Part shown: positions 32,676 through 44,999 of the stretch, piece by piece
How positions within the stretch are numbered: the first letter of the stretch is position 1
Layout of the letters: every line of letters begins with the position of its first letter
NCBI GenBank assembly: GCA_009760855.2
Contig: WPIO01000116.1
Span: forward strand, 62,001 to 126,000
Length of the DNA: 64,000 nt
Direction of reading: 5' to 3'
Source of the DNA: Cristatella mucedo
Lineage: Eukaryota; Bryozoa; Phylactolaemata; Cristatellidae
The notes under the pieces: model-generated
What the model was told of the DNA's origin: nothing
The model's database searches: none
What the model saw: the letters and a program-made list of their open reading frames with translations, nothing else
Program-made: the position numbers and the translations under genes

Positions 32676-34109
32676 CGCACGCGGTCCCGGCATAGGGATT
32701 TGCCGTAGCGAACTGGAAGTAGTTCGGTGTAGTGTGTAAGGTATTCCTGTTTTTACTATTAAATCGAAGCCCCAGTTCTCCAGACAGGCTCTAGGTTCCG
32801 TTTGTTCGGGCTCCTCCGTCTATTTGGGTCGTTCCCCACTATTGACATAGGAAGACCTAAGTGCGGGGACGTATTTCCACCGCAAGAGTGCTTGTGCTGT
32901 TGTGTTGTTGCTGTTGTTGTTGTGCTGTTTTTGTTGCTTGTGCCATCGAAGAGTGTGAAGATAAAACTGAGCTAGATACGCAGCGACATAAACGTTCGCT
33001 TGCGAATAAAGCTCAGTAAAACCCCTTATTCGCGTGTCTCGTTTTCCAATTCATGACGCGAACTCACGACCCCCCTTAGTAATGGTAGGTTAGTCTGTGC
33101 CAAAAACACTCCTTACGTGGCGGTCTGCTTATGGCGCGTAGACGCGCTCGGAACCGCATTCGGCCGTTGGCTACGCTGCTTGGTAAGCGGCAGGTTACGC
33201 CTCCTCTGACGAGCCTTCGGCGTTACACTGTAACCGGGTTCCAGGGGTCAGAGGCTAATTCCCGCCATACTCCGGCCACGCTGCCGCTCGCCATGCCGCC
33301 GAGCTAGGGTAAGACGAGCGGCCGTCCGGTTAAACCTCTTTATATTAACGCATGCGCCAACAACAACAAAGCAACTAAACAAGTCTACAGGGAGGGTCCT
33401 ATACACAGTACACTACGGGGGCGCAAGACAACGCAGCAAGCGCCAACAAACGTGTTAGTTGGGGTCAGTCGGCTTCCGCAGTCCTGTCGTTGTACCGACT
33501 CCGAATCCAACAGTACGAGCGTACGCCGTCCAAAACCCGGCTGGCTGAGTAACTGCTGGTTAGTCCGAGTCGACAACTACCACAGTCGTAAGCTTGCACC
33601 GAAAGACGCCAACACACGGGGGGGGGGGTCACGAACACGCTACACGGGGAACGCGGAATATACAAGTAAACAACGACGAGCTATCCAGCTCCGCTCGGGC
33701 CTTGGGTACTCGTTCCCTTGCGTGCGTGGCAGCATCGCCGGAGCACGCCTGCACGAATCCAGGTGCATAACTCGGCGAGACCGGGAGCCTCCAACACCAC
33801 GACTTACTTGGCCAACTTCCCGTTCCCAAGAGCCCCAGTGACCTCACATCACCACACATGCCGTACGTCCGACCCCGGCCTAGCCGGTGACCCTAACCCT
33901 CACTATAGCCGTCCGGTCCCAGCCAACCGAATCCAGCCTGGGTACAACACTATAGCTAAGCTGATGTCGCATGAGTGGCGGCTGGTACAAGCTGGCTACC
34001 TGAATGAGGTCGCTCACATACTGCAACAGTTTAGGTGTTCCGTCGGCTAAAATGCTATTAATGCTGGTTGTACTATTCCATTATGTATTATGGTTACATT
34101 ACATATTGT

Positions 34110-34997
34110 TACATTCCTCCAGTTGAATCAGCTCGAAATCTAGGTGTCACAGTCCAAAGTGACCTCTCGTTAGACGACCATATAAGCTCCACAGTCAAAT
34201 CTGCCTATTTTCAGCATCATAATATTGCTAAAATTCGGGCTTGCTTAGATAAAGATACCACATCTAAGTTGGTCCATGCATTCGTGACACCCGTCTCGAA
34301 TTCTCCAACTCACTGCTTACTGGCCTACCAGCATGTGCGATCAGGCGATTGCAGCTGGTGCAAAACTCTGCAGCTAGGCTTGTCTGTCGTAAGCGTCCCA
34401 GCTGCCACATTACACCACTTCTCGCCGACCTGCACTGGCTACCAGTCAAGCAACGGATTGACTTCAAGGTTTTGTCGCTCACTTTTACGTCACTTCATTC
34501 TTTGGCTCCTGCCTATCTCTCAGATCTACTCCCCCACCAGGCCACGCATCGTACCACCCGCTTTTCGGAATTCAACAGTCTACAAATACCTCGTACAAAC
34601 CTCAAATTCTTTGGAGACCGTGCATTTAGTTCGTATGCTCCCACAGCCTGGAACTCCCTCCCGACCTGCGTCAGAACATCCCCTGACCTGACCACATTTA
34701 AAAGGAACTTGAAAACACACCTATTTAGGACAGCATTTAGTGGGTCCCTGTGATTCATCCTTGATGTGCTTCTGCGTGCTGACACTGTGCATGCTGCCAC
34801 TAACTACATTTGCATGCTGACCCTGTGCATGTCACCCCTAACCATGTTATTCATTTTGTTTGTTTATCAAGCATGATTTTACTCACCATTCAATTGCATT
34901 TCCCTTTGCAGCAAATGTAAAGCACCTAGAGAGAGATTAAGTTCACTGAGGGCTCTGTATCGAGTTCATTATTGTTATTATTATTATTATTATTATG
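34110..34997 (+). mobile_element. LINE-A copy
   Basis: Plus strand from PPVESARNLGVTVQSDLSL through DKDTTSKLVHAFV, a frameshift near 34295, then LQLVQNSAARLVCRKR, LHWLPVKQRIDFKVLSL, GDRAFSSYAPTAWNSLP and TFKRNLKTHLFRTAF. The 3' UTR, terminal stem-loop (AAAGCACCTAGAGAGAGATT) and (ATT)n tail at 34970-34997 are present. 5'-truncated; one frameshift. It keeps the fuller C-terminus KTHLFRTAFSGSL, while the other copies stop early at KTPI. Confidence 0.92.
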
Positions 34998-36239
34998 TTG
35001 GGAGAAGTCGTTCGTTCACTGCCCTCAATAAGTTAACTTAGAAGAGCGGTATGTAGCTATAGAGAGAAGACACCAGTGAAAAAGGTGGAGAAAGCCCCTT
35101 GGCATCGCCGTTCCAAAAGTCGGAAAAGGTAAATTGTCTCTGCTTCGATGCCGGCCACCACTCAGCAACGCGAGCTGGCTGACGAAGCCTTTGGGCGTGG
35201 CGCGAACGGGTCAATCTCTCGCGGTGGCCAACAGTCTGGCCGTTTGGCCTGCTCCTGACTGCTACTCATCAGCATTGGGTCCGCCCCGGGTGCACCCAGT
35301 ACCGTACACACGGTATACGAGACCGGCTGTCCAGCGATGCAAAGGCTCTCTCCTGTTGGCGCTCTGCTCCTCATTAAAACTTACTAGTTTTAAATGTGCA
35401 TTTATTAGTGGCGTTTCGCCCTGAGAACATTGCACATTTCTCGACGACAAAGTGCCTTCCTTTTTTCGTCGAGATGTTTCTGCATTAAGGAAGGATTGCA
35501 ATATTGCAGGCCAGTAGTTCATCCGCTCGGTCAGGGCTCCTGTAGGCCGCCTTGCTTAATGCGACTTCCATCATACGATTGCAGCGCCACTGGGGATTTC
35601 GTTGTGGGGGCTCGGGCGAGCGATAACGGACACGACGACACGAAGAACGAAAACCTCATACTACAGTACGCTATATTAAAAGCGCAACCGCATCCTTTCA
35701 ACCAATCGCGTCATTCGAGGGCAAAGCGTGGCAATCGACGGCAACGGCCCGAGAAAATAAGGCAATCTATAATGGTCCATTAAAAATAGACTAGATGCTG
35801 CTGGATGACGGTCGCATTTACATTTCTCGTTCGTGTATACTATATTTCTGGTACAGCCAGGAAATTCCATCGGTAATGCCAGCACTCGGTCGCTGCATTG
35901 CAATTAACGGCAATGGCCCATGTTTATACAGCAATCTTCTGAAATCCGTCGCAAATCGTGAAAGTTAACGTGCAAAATAGCTTGAAAGTCCTACGATTTC
36001 ACTTTTAGCACAAAGAAATGGGAAATGCGATGACAATCGGCACTTCGTGCTGCCAATTTAGTGTCAACTTGCCACGGATGGTAGTGGATTGCTGCTTTGA
36101 GCCGAGCCGTTGCCGTAGATTGCCATGCACTGCCCGAGATTGTACGACCGCAATTGTTTAAAATGATGTGGTTGACTTTAACCGGTGTGCTTTGTAACAT
36201 GCATTAAAAATTGGAGCATTGCGAAGTCAATTTTAGTGC
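34998..36239. other. No gene recognised; ATTGC-rich repeats begin
   Basis: No domain in the open frames. From about 35690 on, phrases such as GCAATCGACGGCAACGGCCC (35731) and GCAATTAACGGCAATGGCCC (35899) recur, hinting at an old tandem family that continues to about 36570. Confidence 0.45.
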
Positions 36240-36570
36240 ATTTTGCGTCAGATTGCTGTAAATTGAGGTATTGACCCGGGCCATTGCAGTCAATTACAGT
36301 GCATTGCTGCCGAATGGTCGAGGCGATTGCAGTGAAATTGTGGTATTACACAATAAAATTTTTTTAGAGCAACGTGCAATCACTATTAGAGTTTAAAGTG
36401 TACGTATTCTGGTCGTTTGTCGGCGGGTTGAGGTACGTTGGCATACTGACCCGGGCAGTTGCAGTCGATTGCAGCACACTACGCTACAGAATGGCGAAAG
36501 CAATTAAAGTGAACTTATGTAACGAGTACACAATAACCGAAGAGTAGAGCAGCGTGCAGTCATAGTTAGT
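36240..36570. repeat. Diverged tandem duplication, about 174-bp period
   Basis: TGACCCGGGCCATTGCAGTC at about 36271 and TGACCCGGGCAGTTGCAGTC at about 36448 start two related units. Both continue with ..TGGCGA/..TGGTCGA, AGTGAA, ACACAATAA, AGAGCA.CGTGCA and CATAGTTAG/CACTATTAG. Identity is moderate. Confidence 0.65.
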
Positions 36571-36839
36571 GCTTCTTACGTATGGTCGTTGTTTGCCTAA
36601 CTGAAGTGGATTGCGGTAATTCGTCGAACCTGACGGTACTCGGGGCTCCGCGGCGGAGTGGTGTGAGCCCGACTGGGGCCAAACAGCACCGTGAGCGGGG
36701 CCACACACACAGCCTGTACAGATTGCTGACATGAATCGAAGTCGTGAATAAAAATCTATTTAGGCCCATCGTCGATAGATGCATTCAGCCCCAAGTGCGT
36801 TTTTCTATGCTTATATTCTATTATGTTATAGGGTCAAAA

Positions 36840-37480
36840 TAGGGCAGGAGAGCAGTTGAGGTAATGAGTAGGACGGCAATAGCAGCTCAGGACGGCTGGA
36901 AAGGATATGCCACAGTCGGAAGTAGGAAAGCAGATGTCTTTGTATAAAAATTGAGAAAGTAAGTACTGCAGTCAAGGACCTGAAGAGCAAAAGCTTCCGT
37001 CGCCAAGGGTCTTTAGGCGATGGAAAGGAAGAGCTAATTTATAGTCCAAACAGGACCCGAGGGAGGCTGAGATTGGTGCAGCAGACAAGCTAGATAGGAA
37101 GGAGCCAAGACGTGGCCAGCCTTGTCAGCGTAAGAACTTTACTCTCCATTCGTTGATCAACTGAAAACCATCTACGATCCTTAAGTAATGAAGACATATG
37201 GTCAAGCTCTTCGATTTGTTAACTGGCCTTGCAGCCATTTCATCACAAATTACCAGTGGTTTTTTTCTGTAGCCCCTCCAAAATGGAATTGCAATAGTTT
37301 ATACGAAACAGAAGCAGGGAGCTATTTAAATTTTCTTGCAAGCCACTGTGGTATACAGCCCCCAATCTTAGATTGGGATCGGACGCGATGGCTAGCAGTT
37401 GAGGCAGGGTATAATCGGTCAGCCCGAATCATACTCTGCTAAGCACTCCTGACCTGAAAACTTGTGAGTGAGAGCCAGCG
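36840..37480 (-). pseudogene. LINE-B fragment, decayed
   Basis: The plus strand carries the reversed LINE-B C-terminal region: AGGAGAGCAGTTGAGGTAAT, GGCTGGAAAGGATATGCCAC, AAGAGCAAAAGCTTCCGTCG and AGCCAAGACGTGGCCAGCCT. The piece AAAATGGAATTGCAATAGTT near 37281 is the DYCNSI motif reversed. Many indels. Confidence 0.72.
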
Positions 37481-37634
37481 AAAGAACCCATGGCACCATA
37501 CAGAATACGAAAAAAATAATACAATAATAAAACTAAAATTCGTGTACTTGTACTTTTGACGGTACTCAATTTTAGTCCCTTAATTTTTATCTAGCACTGA
37601 GCAACAGCTACAACCCATGTACTATAGCACCGTG

Positions 37635-37755
37635 ATAGCCCAGGAGGCAAGGTACTCACTCATCTCGACCGAGGTCTTGATTTCGAATCCTGCAGTGGGC
37701 GATCCTTTATTGCCAGCTGCAAGCGGGTGGTGGGTGGCGGTAGCCGCCAAGATCT
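37635..37755 (+). mobile_element. SINE-T1, 3'-truncated
   Basis: Head GGAGGCAAGGTACTCACTC, B-box region TCTTGATTTCGAATCCTGCA, GGGCGATCCTTTATTGCC. It breaks at CCGCCAAG (37750), and a different sequence begins with a GATCTAGAGATC palindrome. Confidence 0.7.
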
Positions 37756-38447
37756 AGAGATCTGCTGACATACGGAAGCAAGGATAAGCGCCAATCAGGG
37801 TACGCCTGGGGCGTGGCTCGCAACAGCCACTGGTTTAATCCGCCCACCAACGTCCGGTTCAATGATTCCGGATGTGACCGTGCGCAGGCCCATAGGGTTG
37901 TTATGTACTGTCCGTTGCCCTAGTCCTTATGTTAGTTTCCTGCTGTCCATTCGACGCTGCTGCCGCGCCAATCTTGATTGAGATCGGAATCGTTATCTAC
38001 GGTTGCGCGTATCGTGTCCAGCACTACTTGAACTTGAACGCTGCACTGCTTGAACTTGAACGCTGCTGAGGTAAGAGAGCCAACACGGCAGTCATGGCTT
38101 CATCTTGACGGTTCCGCCCGGTTTAGCATTTCGTCTGAGCATAGGCGATCCTCCTTTCGAGACGCAAGAGACGCATCGCGCTCCCGACCGGAGAAAGGGC
38201 TTTCGTTTCGGTCCATTGTGATAGTGTTACCGAATGGGTCGGCTTGCAATCGGCTTTTTGGCTCTTGTTTGTGGCGACCATTGATTGCCCAAGCAATCAT
38301 CCCCGTTTAATCAAAATAGATGTCGTCGTTATAACTGCATTGCAGCTGCGCTTTCTCAACCTGTTGCTATGGCTTTTTTGCGCAATTTGGCCCTGACTCA
38401 CTGCTGTTTAATCTCACTTTGACTTAGCTCTGCCAGTTTGCGCAGTA
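37756..38447. other. No gene proven; possible untranslated exon or element end
   Basis: GC-richer sequence starting exactly where the SINE breaks. It has a direct repeat TTGAACTTGAACGCTG (at about 38028 and 38051) and ends the repeat with GCTGAGGTAAGAG, a good splice donor sequence. Could be a promoter-exon or part of an unrecognised element; no protein evidence. Confidence 0.3.
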
Positions 38448-38670
38448 ATAAAAATAATAATAATGCACTTAATAAAACGCCCTCAGAGAACTCAATCTAT
38501 TTACATTTGCTGCAAAGGGAAACGCGATTGAATCGTGAGTAATATCATGCTTGATAAACATGAATAACATGGCTAGGGGTGACATGCACAGGGTCAGCAT
38601 GCAAATGTGGTTAGTGGCAGCATGCAGTGTCATCAGGCATAAGCACATGAAGGACGAATCAGTACCGGAG
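38448..38670 (-). mobile_element. LINE-A 3' UTR fragment
   Basis: AATAATAATGCACTTAATAA, CGCCCTCAGAGAACTCAATC, ACATGCACAGGGTCAGCATG. A C run follows at about 38721. Confidence 0.82.
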
Positions 38671-38764
38671 GCGACAGCCTAGAAGAGGGTGTATGGGGTT
38701 AAATATCTCTTCAAAATCGCCCCCCCCCCCGCAAGGAGTCGTCCGTAATCGAGAGATAGAAAGA

Positions 38765-38890
38765 TAGTTTTGTTGGCTACCGAACGCGTTCCGAGAGCCG
38801 CTTAGGCTGTGAGTGCGCTATACAAAACTCTCCTGCGTAACACCCACATGGTCTTTATGACTTTGTGGAGTTACAGACGGAGATACATGG
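38765..38890 (+). mobile_element. LINE-B 3' terminus
   Basis: GTTGGCTACCGAACGCGTTC, CCGCTTAGGCTGTGAGTGCG, TCCTGCGTAACACCCACATG and GAGTTACAGACGGAGATACA: the last about 120 bp of LINE-B. It ends at a GATA/GA tract rather than (ACATT)n. Confidence 0.85.
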
Positions 38891-38907
38891 GTACATGGAT
38901 AGATAGA

Positions 38908-39071
<164 letters not shown>

Positions 39072-39121
39072 GAACAGGCGTGTGCGTGTGCACACATGGG
39101 TCTGTGTGTGTGTGTGTGTGT

Positions 39122-41084
39122 GCCTGCTTGTATGTGGCGTTTATGCATGTGTAGGATGCAGCTGGAGAGGGGTCAAATAGCAGAGAGATAGATAGGCAGA
39201 GAAGAGATACAAGGAGAATTGTAGCAAGAGTCACACTGATATTTTCCCTGCACACATACTTAGAGACCGAGAGGGGGAGAGAGACAGACAGACTGAGAAA
39301 TGGGGAGAGAGAGAGGGAGGGGAGACTGACAAAGAAAGCAGACAGACAGGTGGATTGCCTGATCGATAAAGGAGACGGCCCTAAGTCAACTACATCTGCC
39401 TACATGGGCTGTACACGTGCTGGAATGGATAGTGCCCCAGAACTCAGCTTGTCGGATGCTGTCATTGCTATGACACGCTGGAGCCCTCGACCTGGGCCTC
39501 GTTCGGAAAAGCCTCGTGGATGAGTAGGAGGTGGCTAATGGCTGGTAAACAGAAACTCAATGAAAGAGCGGCAGCATTACATACTCTAAGAGCAGTGTAT
39601 ATACAAGCTACGCTTACATAGCTGTCTTATTATGACTGTTGATGGGGATGCTGCATACTAGATGGTGACGCTGTTGGTCAGCAGACCGCAGCCTGCGAGC
39701 AGCATTCTTGCTCCGGCCTACTAGCCCTTCAGCCGCTCAGCTCCTTGTTGACCAGCTGCACTGCCGCAGCCTCGGCATCAGCGGCAGCTTCGGTCGACCC
39801 TCGGGTCCTTTTAAATTAGCTGCCCCTTTTCATTTGCTGCAAGGCCGGCGGCGGTAGGAGCGGTTGCTCCGAGGCTCCTTCTACCGCGCGGCTTCACCTT
39901 CACAGGCTGCACGCGCAGCAGTAACGGTACCTGTGCTGGCTGCCTCGTGTGCGTGCGTGCGGCAGCGACGGCACTTGGTGTCCAGCTGGCTGGCTTTGCC
40001 CGGCTTCTCGTTCTCGTTTGCTCCTGGTGCTCGCGTTCCCTTCAGCAAACGTTTCCCAGTGAACTTGAGCTCCACTTCTGAGTTCTGCGAGTGAGCACGA
40101 GTGCGCAAGGCTAGACGTAGGTCTTTCTAACCGGTAGAAATGCTGGCCGAAGCACAGTGAACTCAGTTTGCTTCTTCTTTTGTTTTTTGTTCGTTTGACG
40201 CAGGGACTATTGCGAACCCTTCTGTATTGATTCTCTGACCGCAAGTTCTAAAACGTCTGGCTAGAGAGTTCAAGTTCCCTTGGAGTGTCGTGCAAACGAC
40301 CCTTTATTGTTAGCATTACTTTCACTTCTTTGTTACTTGAAACGAATGCTGCTACCGCTGGCTTCTTTTTGTGTGTACTCACCAAACACTCCCTAGGCTT
40401 TACATGTTTGAGGCATGGAACCGCTGCTGTGCAGTACATCGGCGGTTCCATGCCCTTGTGACTGCGTGGAGTTCACGCAGACGGTTGATCTACGGGTGAT
40501 ATATGGTCGAGCTGGTTCCTCTCCAGTGCCTGCGATGTCACCAAAACCACTATGACCTTGACACAGAAACCCTTAGAGCTCGGTACTGCCTTGGCCAGCA
40601 GGCATTCGGGCATGCACGTACCGAAAGAAACATCAGAGGAGCGTTTTGGTTGTGCTCCAGCAGACTATAGGATGGTGCTGGGACTGAGGGCCGAGAGTGG
40701 TTCTGCTGGGAGGTGGTGGGCAGAAGTGGTGGGCTGGAATCGACCTGTTGGCTGCTGCTGGACTGATGGTTTTTCTTTTCAAGGTGTCCCACATGCCGAG
40801 CAATCCACCGAGGCTCATGGAATATTGATTCAGTCCCGGTTGCTTAGCTGTTGATGATGCTTGTCAACTCGATAGCTGGTAATGCAGCCGTTGGTGCTAT
40901 AGAACCGATCAAAGAGATAACCTGTGGCACAGATGTACAACAAACCACCCACTTCCAACCGGGCTGGTCCCCCATACCCCCGTCCCATCCTCCAGTCTAC
41001 CCCCTGCTTGTGCCACTCTTACCCCCCTCAGCTCCTCTCCCACCCCAGACAAGCCTAGGCATGGCTTCAGTCAGGCCTCTGGGT
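39122..41084. other. No gene recognised
   Basis: Open frames on both strands overlap (39864-40244, 40550-40854) without domains. A 13-bp perfect inverted repeat lies at 40412-40454 (GGCATGGAACCGC, 17-base loop). Confidence 0.4.
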
Positions 41085-41255
41085 CTTAGCTGAGAGGTAA
41101 GGCGTTTGCTTTTCATAATCCAGGTCGTGGTATCGAGTCCTGTAGTGGGCGATCCTTTATGGGCTCCCCTCCCTCCAAGCAGTGGTGATAGCCTTCTTCT
41201 AACGGCCCTCCCTCTTTGCCTCTATCGATGAGTGTATTAAATCAGCTAGACAAAT
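41085..41255 (+). mobile_element. SINE-T1 copy, diverged
   Basis: TTAGCTGAGAGGTAAGGCGT (A box), TCGTGGTATCGAGTCCTGTA (B box), GTGGGCGATCCTTTATGGGC, then CCTCCAAGCAGTGGTGATAG and TTAAATCAGCTAGACAAATT. The head varies from the usual TGGCTCACTAGG. Confidence 0.78.
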
Positions 41256-41474
41256 TTTTTTTACAGACGCCTCTGCCAGGCAGGCGGGGTCTTCTGTCGC
41301 ATCTGTCGGTGAAGTGAGGTTTCTGTGTGTCCTGTTAGCTGAATGTATGGGACTGGCATGTGTGGAAGAGCTGCCTTCAGCTGGTCGGCGACCCCCGGGG
41401 TTACCGACCAGCAACACGTTTGAATAGGTCGGCAGGAAGGTAGGTGGTTAGCGACCGAGCTGGTGGAAACCTTG

Positions 41475-41605
41475 CAGAATAATAATAATGTGAATAATTC
41501 CCCTGTACAGCGCCCAAAAAGAGCCGAGTGTGTGTCGGCGCTTTGCAAGTTGCTGAAAGAGTAGCTGTAACCAAGAGTCAATGTCATGGTTTCATGCTTT
41601 GACAA
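41475..41605 (-). mobile_element. Family C repeat
   Basis: Plus strand AATAATAATGTGAATAATTC, ACAGCGCCCAAAAAGAGCCG, GGCGCTTTGCAAGTTGCTGA, AACCAAGAGTCAATGTC: family C reversed. Confidence 0.6.
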
Positions 41606-41734
41606 GCCTGCAAAAACACACAAGTATTATCATACTTAATTTGACTTAACAAGAGGTATTTAGCATATATCCCACATATCGTCGGTGAAACCATGTCTTG
41701 GTGGTGGCAGCCAAGCTGCTTATCATAAACCGGA

Positions 41735-42090
41735 AGTTATCGTACCACATGCTTTTCAGAATACAATCGTTGACCTATATCTTGTACGAACCTCAAATCC
41801 TTTTGAGACCATGGCTTTAGTTTGTACGCTCCGAAAACCTAGAACTCTTGCATGCTGACCCTGTGCATTTCACCCCTAACCACGTTATTCTTTTTTTTTA
41901 TTATTTAGCATGCTACAGCTGACCGTTTGATCGTGTTTCCTTTGCAGCAAATGTCAAGCGCCTAGAGAGAGATTGAGGGCGTTTTATCTAGTGTATTATT
42001 ATTATTATTATAACTCACTAGAAAGAGATTGAGTTCTCTCAGAGTGCTATATCAAATTTGTTATTATTATTATCCTTATTATTATTATTA
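41735..42090 (+). mobile_element. LINE-A end fragment plus a second tail
   Basis: Codons for YRTTCFSEYNR..TYILYEPQ-like, then a deletion, then the 3' UTR (CTGACCCTGTGCATTTCACC), the terminal AAGCGCCTAGAGAGAGATTG and (ATT)n at about 41995. A second short tail (ACTAGAAAGAGATTGAGTTC plus (ATT)n) ends at about 42092. Confidence 0.7.
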
Positions 42091-42092
42091 TT

Positions 42093-43049
42093 ATTTCCAA
42101 CACTTCACATCCAGTAATGTCCAGGCACTCACTAGAGGGTGCTCAGGCTGAAAGCTGAAACCTTTGTGGCCACTCCACCTGTCAGGTTTTTTGCCGAGCT
42201 AGACAAAGCTGCTGGTGCCGTGCACGAGAGCGCTCCTAGCCGGAGCTCGTGGTTAGGTGCTGGTCACGTGACATTTGTCAGTTCTTGTGCTGCAGGGAAC
42301 TCCTTAGTTATTTAAAGCGGGCACCTGGTTAGCAGCACCTCGGACCTTGCCTCTAATGCTCTTCTGATAGGCAGACTCGTGGCAGGTCCAAGTTTGACCT
42401 CCCTCCCCTTAGTCTTTATTCTACCTTGAGGCTATGTCTGTCCTGAAGTCAGGGGGTCCTTGTGCTTGTGCATGTGTGTTCCCGGATGTTGCACGTGCTT
42501 CGGGTTAGAGAATTAGAGGTCACACATCTCTGGGGTCATAGCTACCGTGCTTTCTCTGCCTCGGCTTTGGTCTCCTAATAGTCCAACAGAGTATTATCTT
42601 GAGCAAGTTGCTCTCACTGGCTTTGCTCCAAGTGTGGAGATAACCACTAAGGCTCTCCTACTGCCAGATAAACGGGGCTGCTAGACTAGCTAACCTTACC
42701 TTTTTTGTCTTTACTTGCTCGCGAGCCCTTTCCTTACAAAGGTCGAGTAAAGAAATGCTTGTAGAGCAATGTCTTGCCAAACATGCCACCCTTGGCCGGG
42801 GGTGGGGGTATCGACTGCTAGCTGACTTTGGCCCATTGGCATGCATGACTTGGCACTGGCTTCAGATGACTGCTCACAGGGGGAGGTTACTTTGGTACCA
42901 TTCCCCTTACAGCCAGCTGATGCCAGTCCTCTGCAACACTTGTCAGAGCTCGTGGTACCACTGCTCTCTGGTTTTTGCAGTATACGATCGTGTTCTAGGC
43001 CATTTGTATCATTCATCATTTATCTAGGCCATTCGTATTCACCGTACGA
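42093..43049. other. No gene recognised
   Basis: No repeat family and no domain seen. Confidence 0.45.
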
Positions 43050-43452
<403 letters not shown>

Positions 43453-43654
43453 GTGATGAGTGAGTGAGTGAGAATGTCCCCCTCAGGCCAAGCTGCCCGG
43501 AAAGTGAGAGTGCTACCAGATGCCAGATGGTAGGGGATGCTTGCTTGACTAGCCCAGCTGACCGAGCATTCTCCGGGCCACGGTGACCCAGGGGCTGTGC
43601 AGGCAAACTAACTGGTTGGATGGTCAGCTGCTGGCTGAATGATCCTGCTGCTGC

Positions 43655-44215
43655 TGCCTCTCAGGTTTGAGCACGTGTCTCCTTTGTTAAAAGAGCTAGG
43701 ATGGATGTTGGTTGAGCAACGGATACAGAGCAAAGTTCTTACGCTGACCCACAAGGCCCGCCACTGCTTGGCTCCTTTGTACCTAGCTGAACTGCTGCAT
43801 CAGTTTCAGCCTGTTCGAGCCCTCGGGTCCTGTGTGGACAATAAATTGGCTGTTCCATTCCTCCGCTTAAAGACCGTTGGCGATAGAAGCTTTAGCTCTG
43901 CAGGTCCTAGACTGTGGAACTCGCTTCCACAATTCTTACGCAACAACAACTACTCTCCTACTGCCGACTATGGCTCATCCTTTTCAGCTGAGCTGCTACT
44001 TCCATGCTACTCACTACCTCAACTGCTCACCTGACTCTGCTATGCTTCCCACTTTCTCTTTGTTGCGTGAGACGAAGTCTGTGGGCTACCGAATGCGTAC
44101 CGAAAGCCGCTTAGGCTGTGAGTGAGCTATACAAAAGTCTCCTGCGTAACACCCACATGGTCTTTATGACTTTGTGGAGTTGCAGACGGAGATAGGTTAC
44201 ATTACAATGCCAGCC
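43655..44215 (+). mobile_element. LINE-B 3' third
   Basis: An open frame from LRFEHVSPLLKELGWMLVEQ through RIQSKVLTLTHKARHCLAPL, AVPFLRLKTVGDRSFSSAGP and LWNSLPQFL. The 3' UTR follows through CCGCTTAGGCTGTGAGTGAG and GAGTTGCAGACGGAGATAGG to a TTACATTACA tail. Truncated at 43655, in the middle of the C-terminal domain. Confidence 0.9.
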
Positions 44216-44729
44216 TCGGTGGCAGCCAGAGCAGCAGCAGCCTGCTGCGTCATGCTTCTCACGTAGGGCACCTCTTGCTTCCCGGAAGCTCTGCTGTCCC
44301 TGCGCCTCTCGTGTCTGGAACACATTCGTTCAATTTTTTTTACCGTGCTGGCTGTGTAAAAAGATAGGCATCGTGGGCTCTTGAGTTCTCTCTTGAGTCT
44401 GTGCCACATCCTGAGAGCTGCTTGCTTCCTCTGCCTGCTGCCATGCTCCTTCCTTCCATGCAAGCTTTCGATCGGTTTGACTACTATCTGAGCATCATTT
44501 CCACTTTATGTGGTAACAGGCAGACTTAAATCTCCATTCCCTAACTTTACGGTCGCTCTGCTCGAGCCAGCCTCGAGCAGAGCGATGGCCTCGCTGGGTG
44601 GGTGCTCGCTCTCCCATCACCAGCTCCTCGTCCTCGTTAGTCGTTTCGGCCGCGGCTGTTATGCTAAATCGAAATCTTGTGGTGCCGTGCCCCTGGTGTC
44701 TTTTCGTGTGCTTTTCTATCCTGGCAGTA
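44216..44729. other. No gene recognised
   Basis: The 168-codon frame at 44510-45016 runs into repeat sequence and has no domain. Confidence 0.4.
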
Positions 44730-44890
44730 TTTTGTGCATGATTTTCCGTGCAAGATACCTGGCACGTCATCAACCCTTGGTTACAGCTTCTATCGAAGAG
44801 AGCTGTAGCACACCTAAACAAAGATTTGGTTCTTTTAGGGCTTTTACAAACGACCTATTGTCATTATCGTCCAATACCCTCATGACGTCA
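44730..44890 (+). mobile_element. Family C repeat, diverged
   Basis: CATCAACCCTTGGTTACAGC, GTAGCACACCTAAACAAAGA, TTTGGTTCTTTTAGGGCTTT follows the family C order. Confidence 0.45.
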
Positions 44891-44999
44891 TTCTTGCACT
44901 ATCCGAAGTCTTGTCTCTTGTCAGTTTTCACAAAGTGGAACACATATTTTCCTTGTTCAGTCAGTCTGTCTGTCGGTGTCTGTCTATACGGTGAGCCAG

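Larger units (their letters stand above)
31430..34100. other. Mosaic region without LINE/SINE copies; no gene proven
   Basis: About 2.7 kb unlike its surroundings, with none of the common repeat families. It holds a 26-27-bp minisatellite (32297-32475), a GT tract (32635-32672), two AATAAA-type signals (TAAAACTGAG, GCGAATAAAGCTCAG near 33005), and a GC-rich part 33120-33900 with G and GT/CA-rich runs. Long overlapping open frames at 32191-32622 and 33452-33841 have no domain. A host gene exon, a promoter or an LTR element are all possible. Confidence 0.4.

Noticed and set aside
33880-33915. Telomere-like CCCTAACCCT
   Set aside because: A single partial occurrence, not a tandem array.
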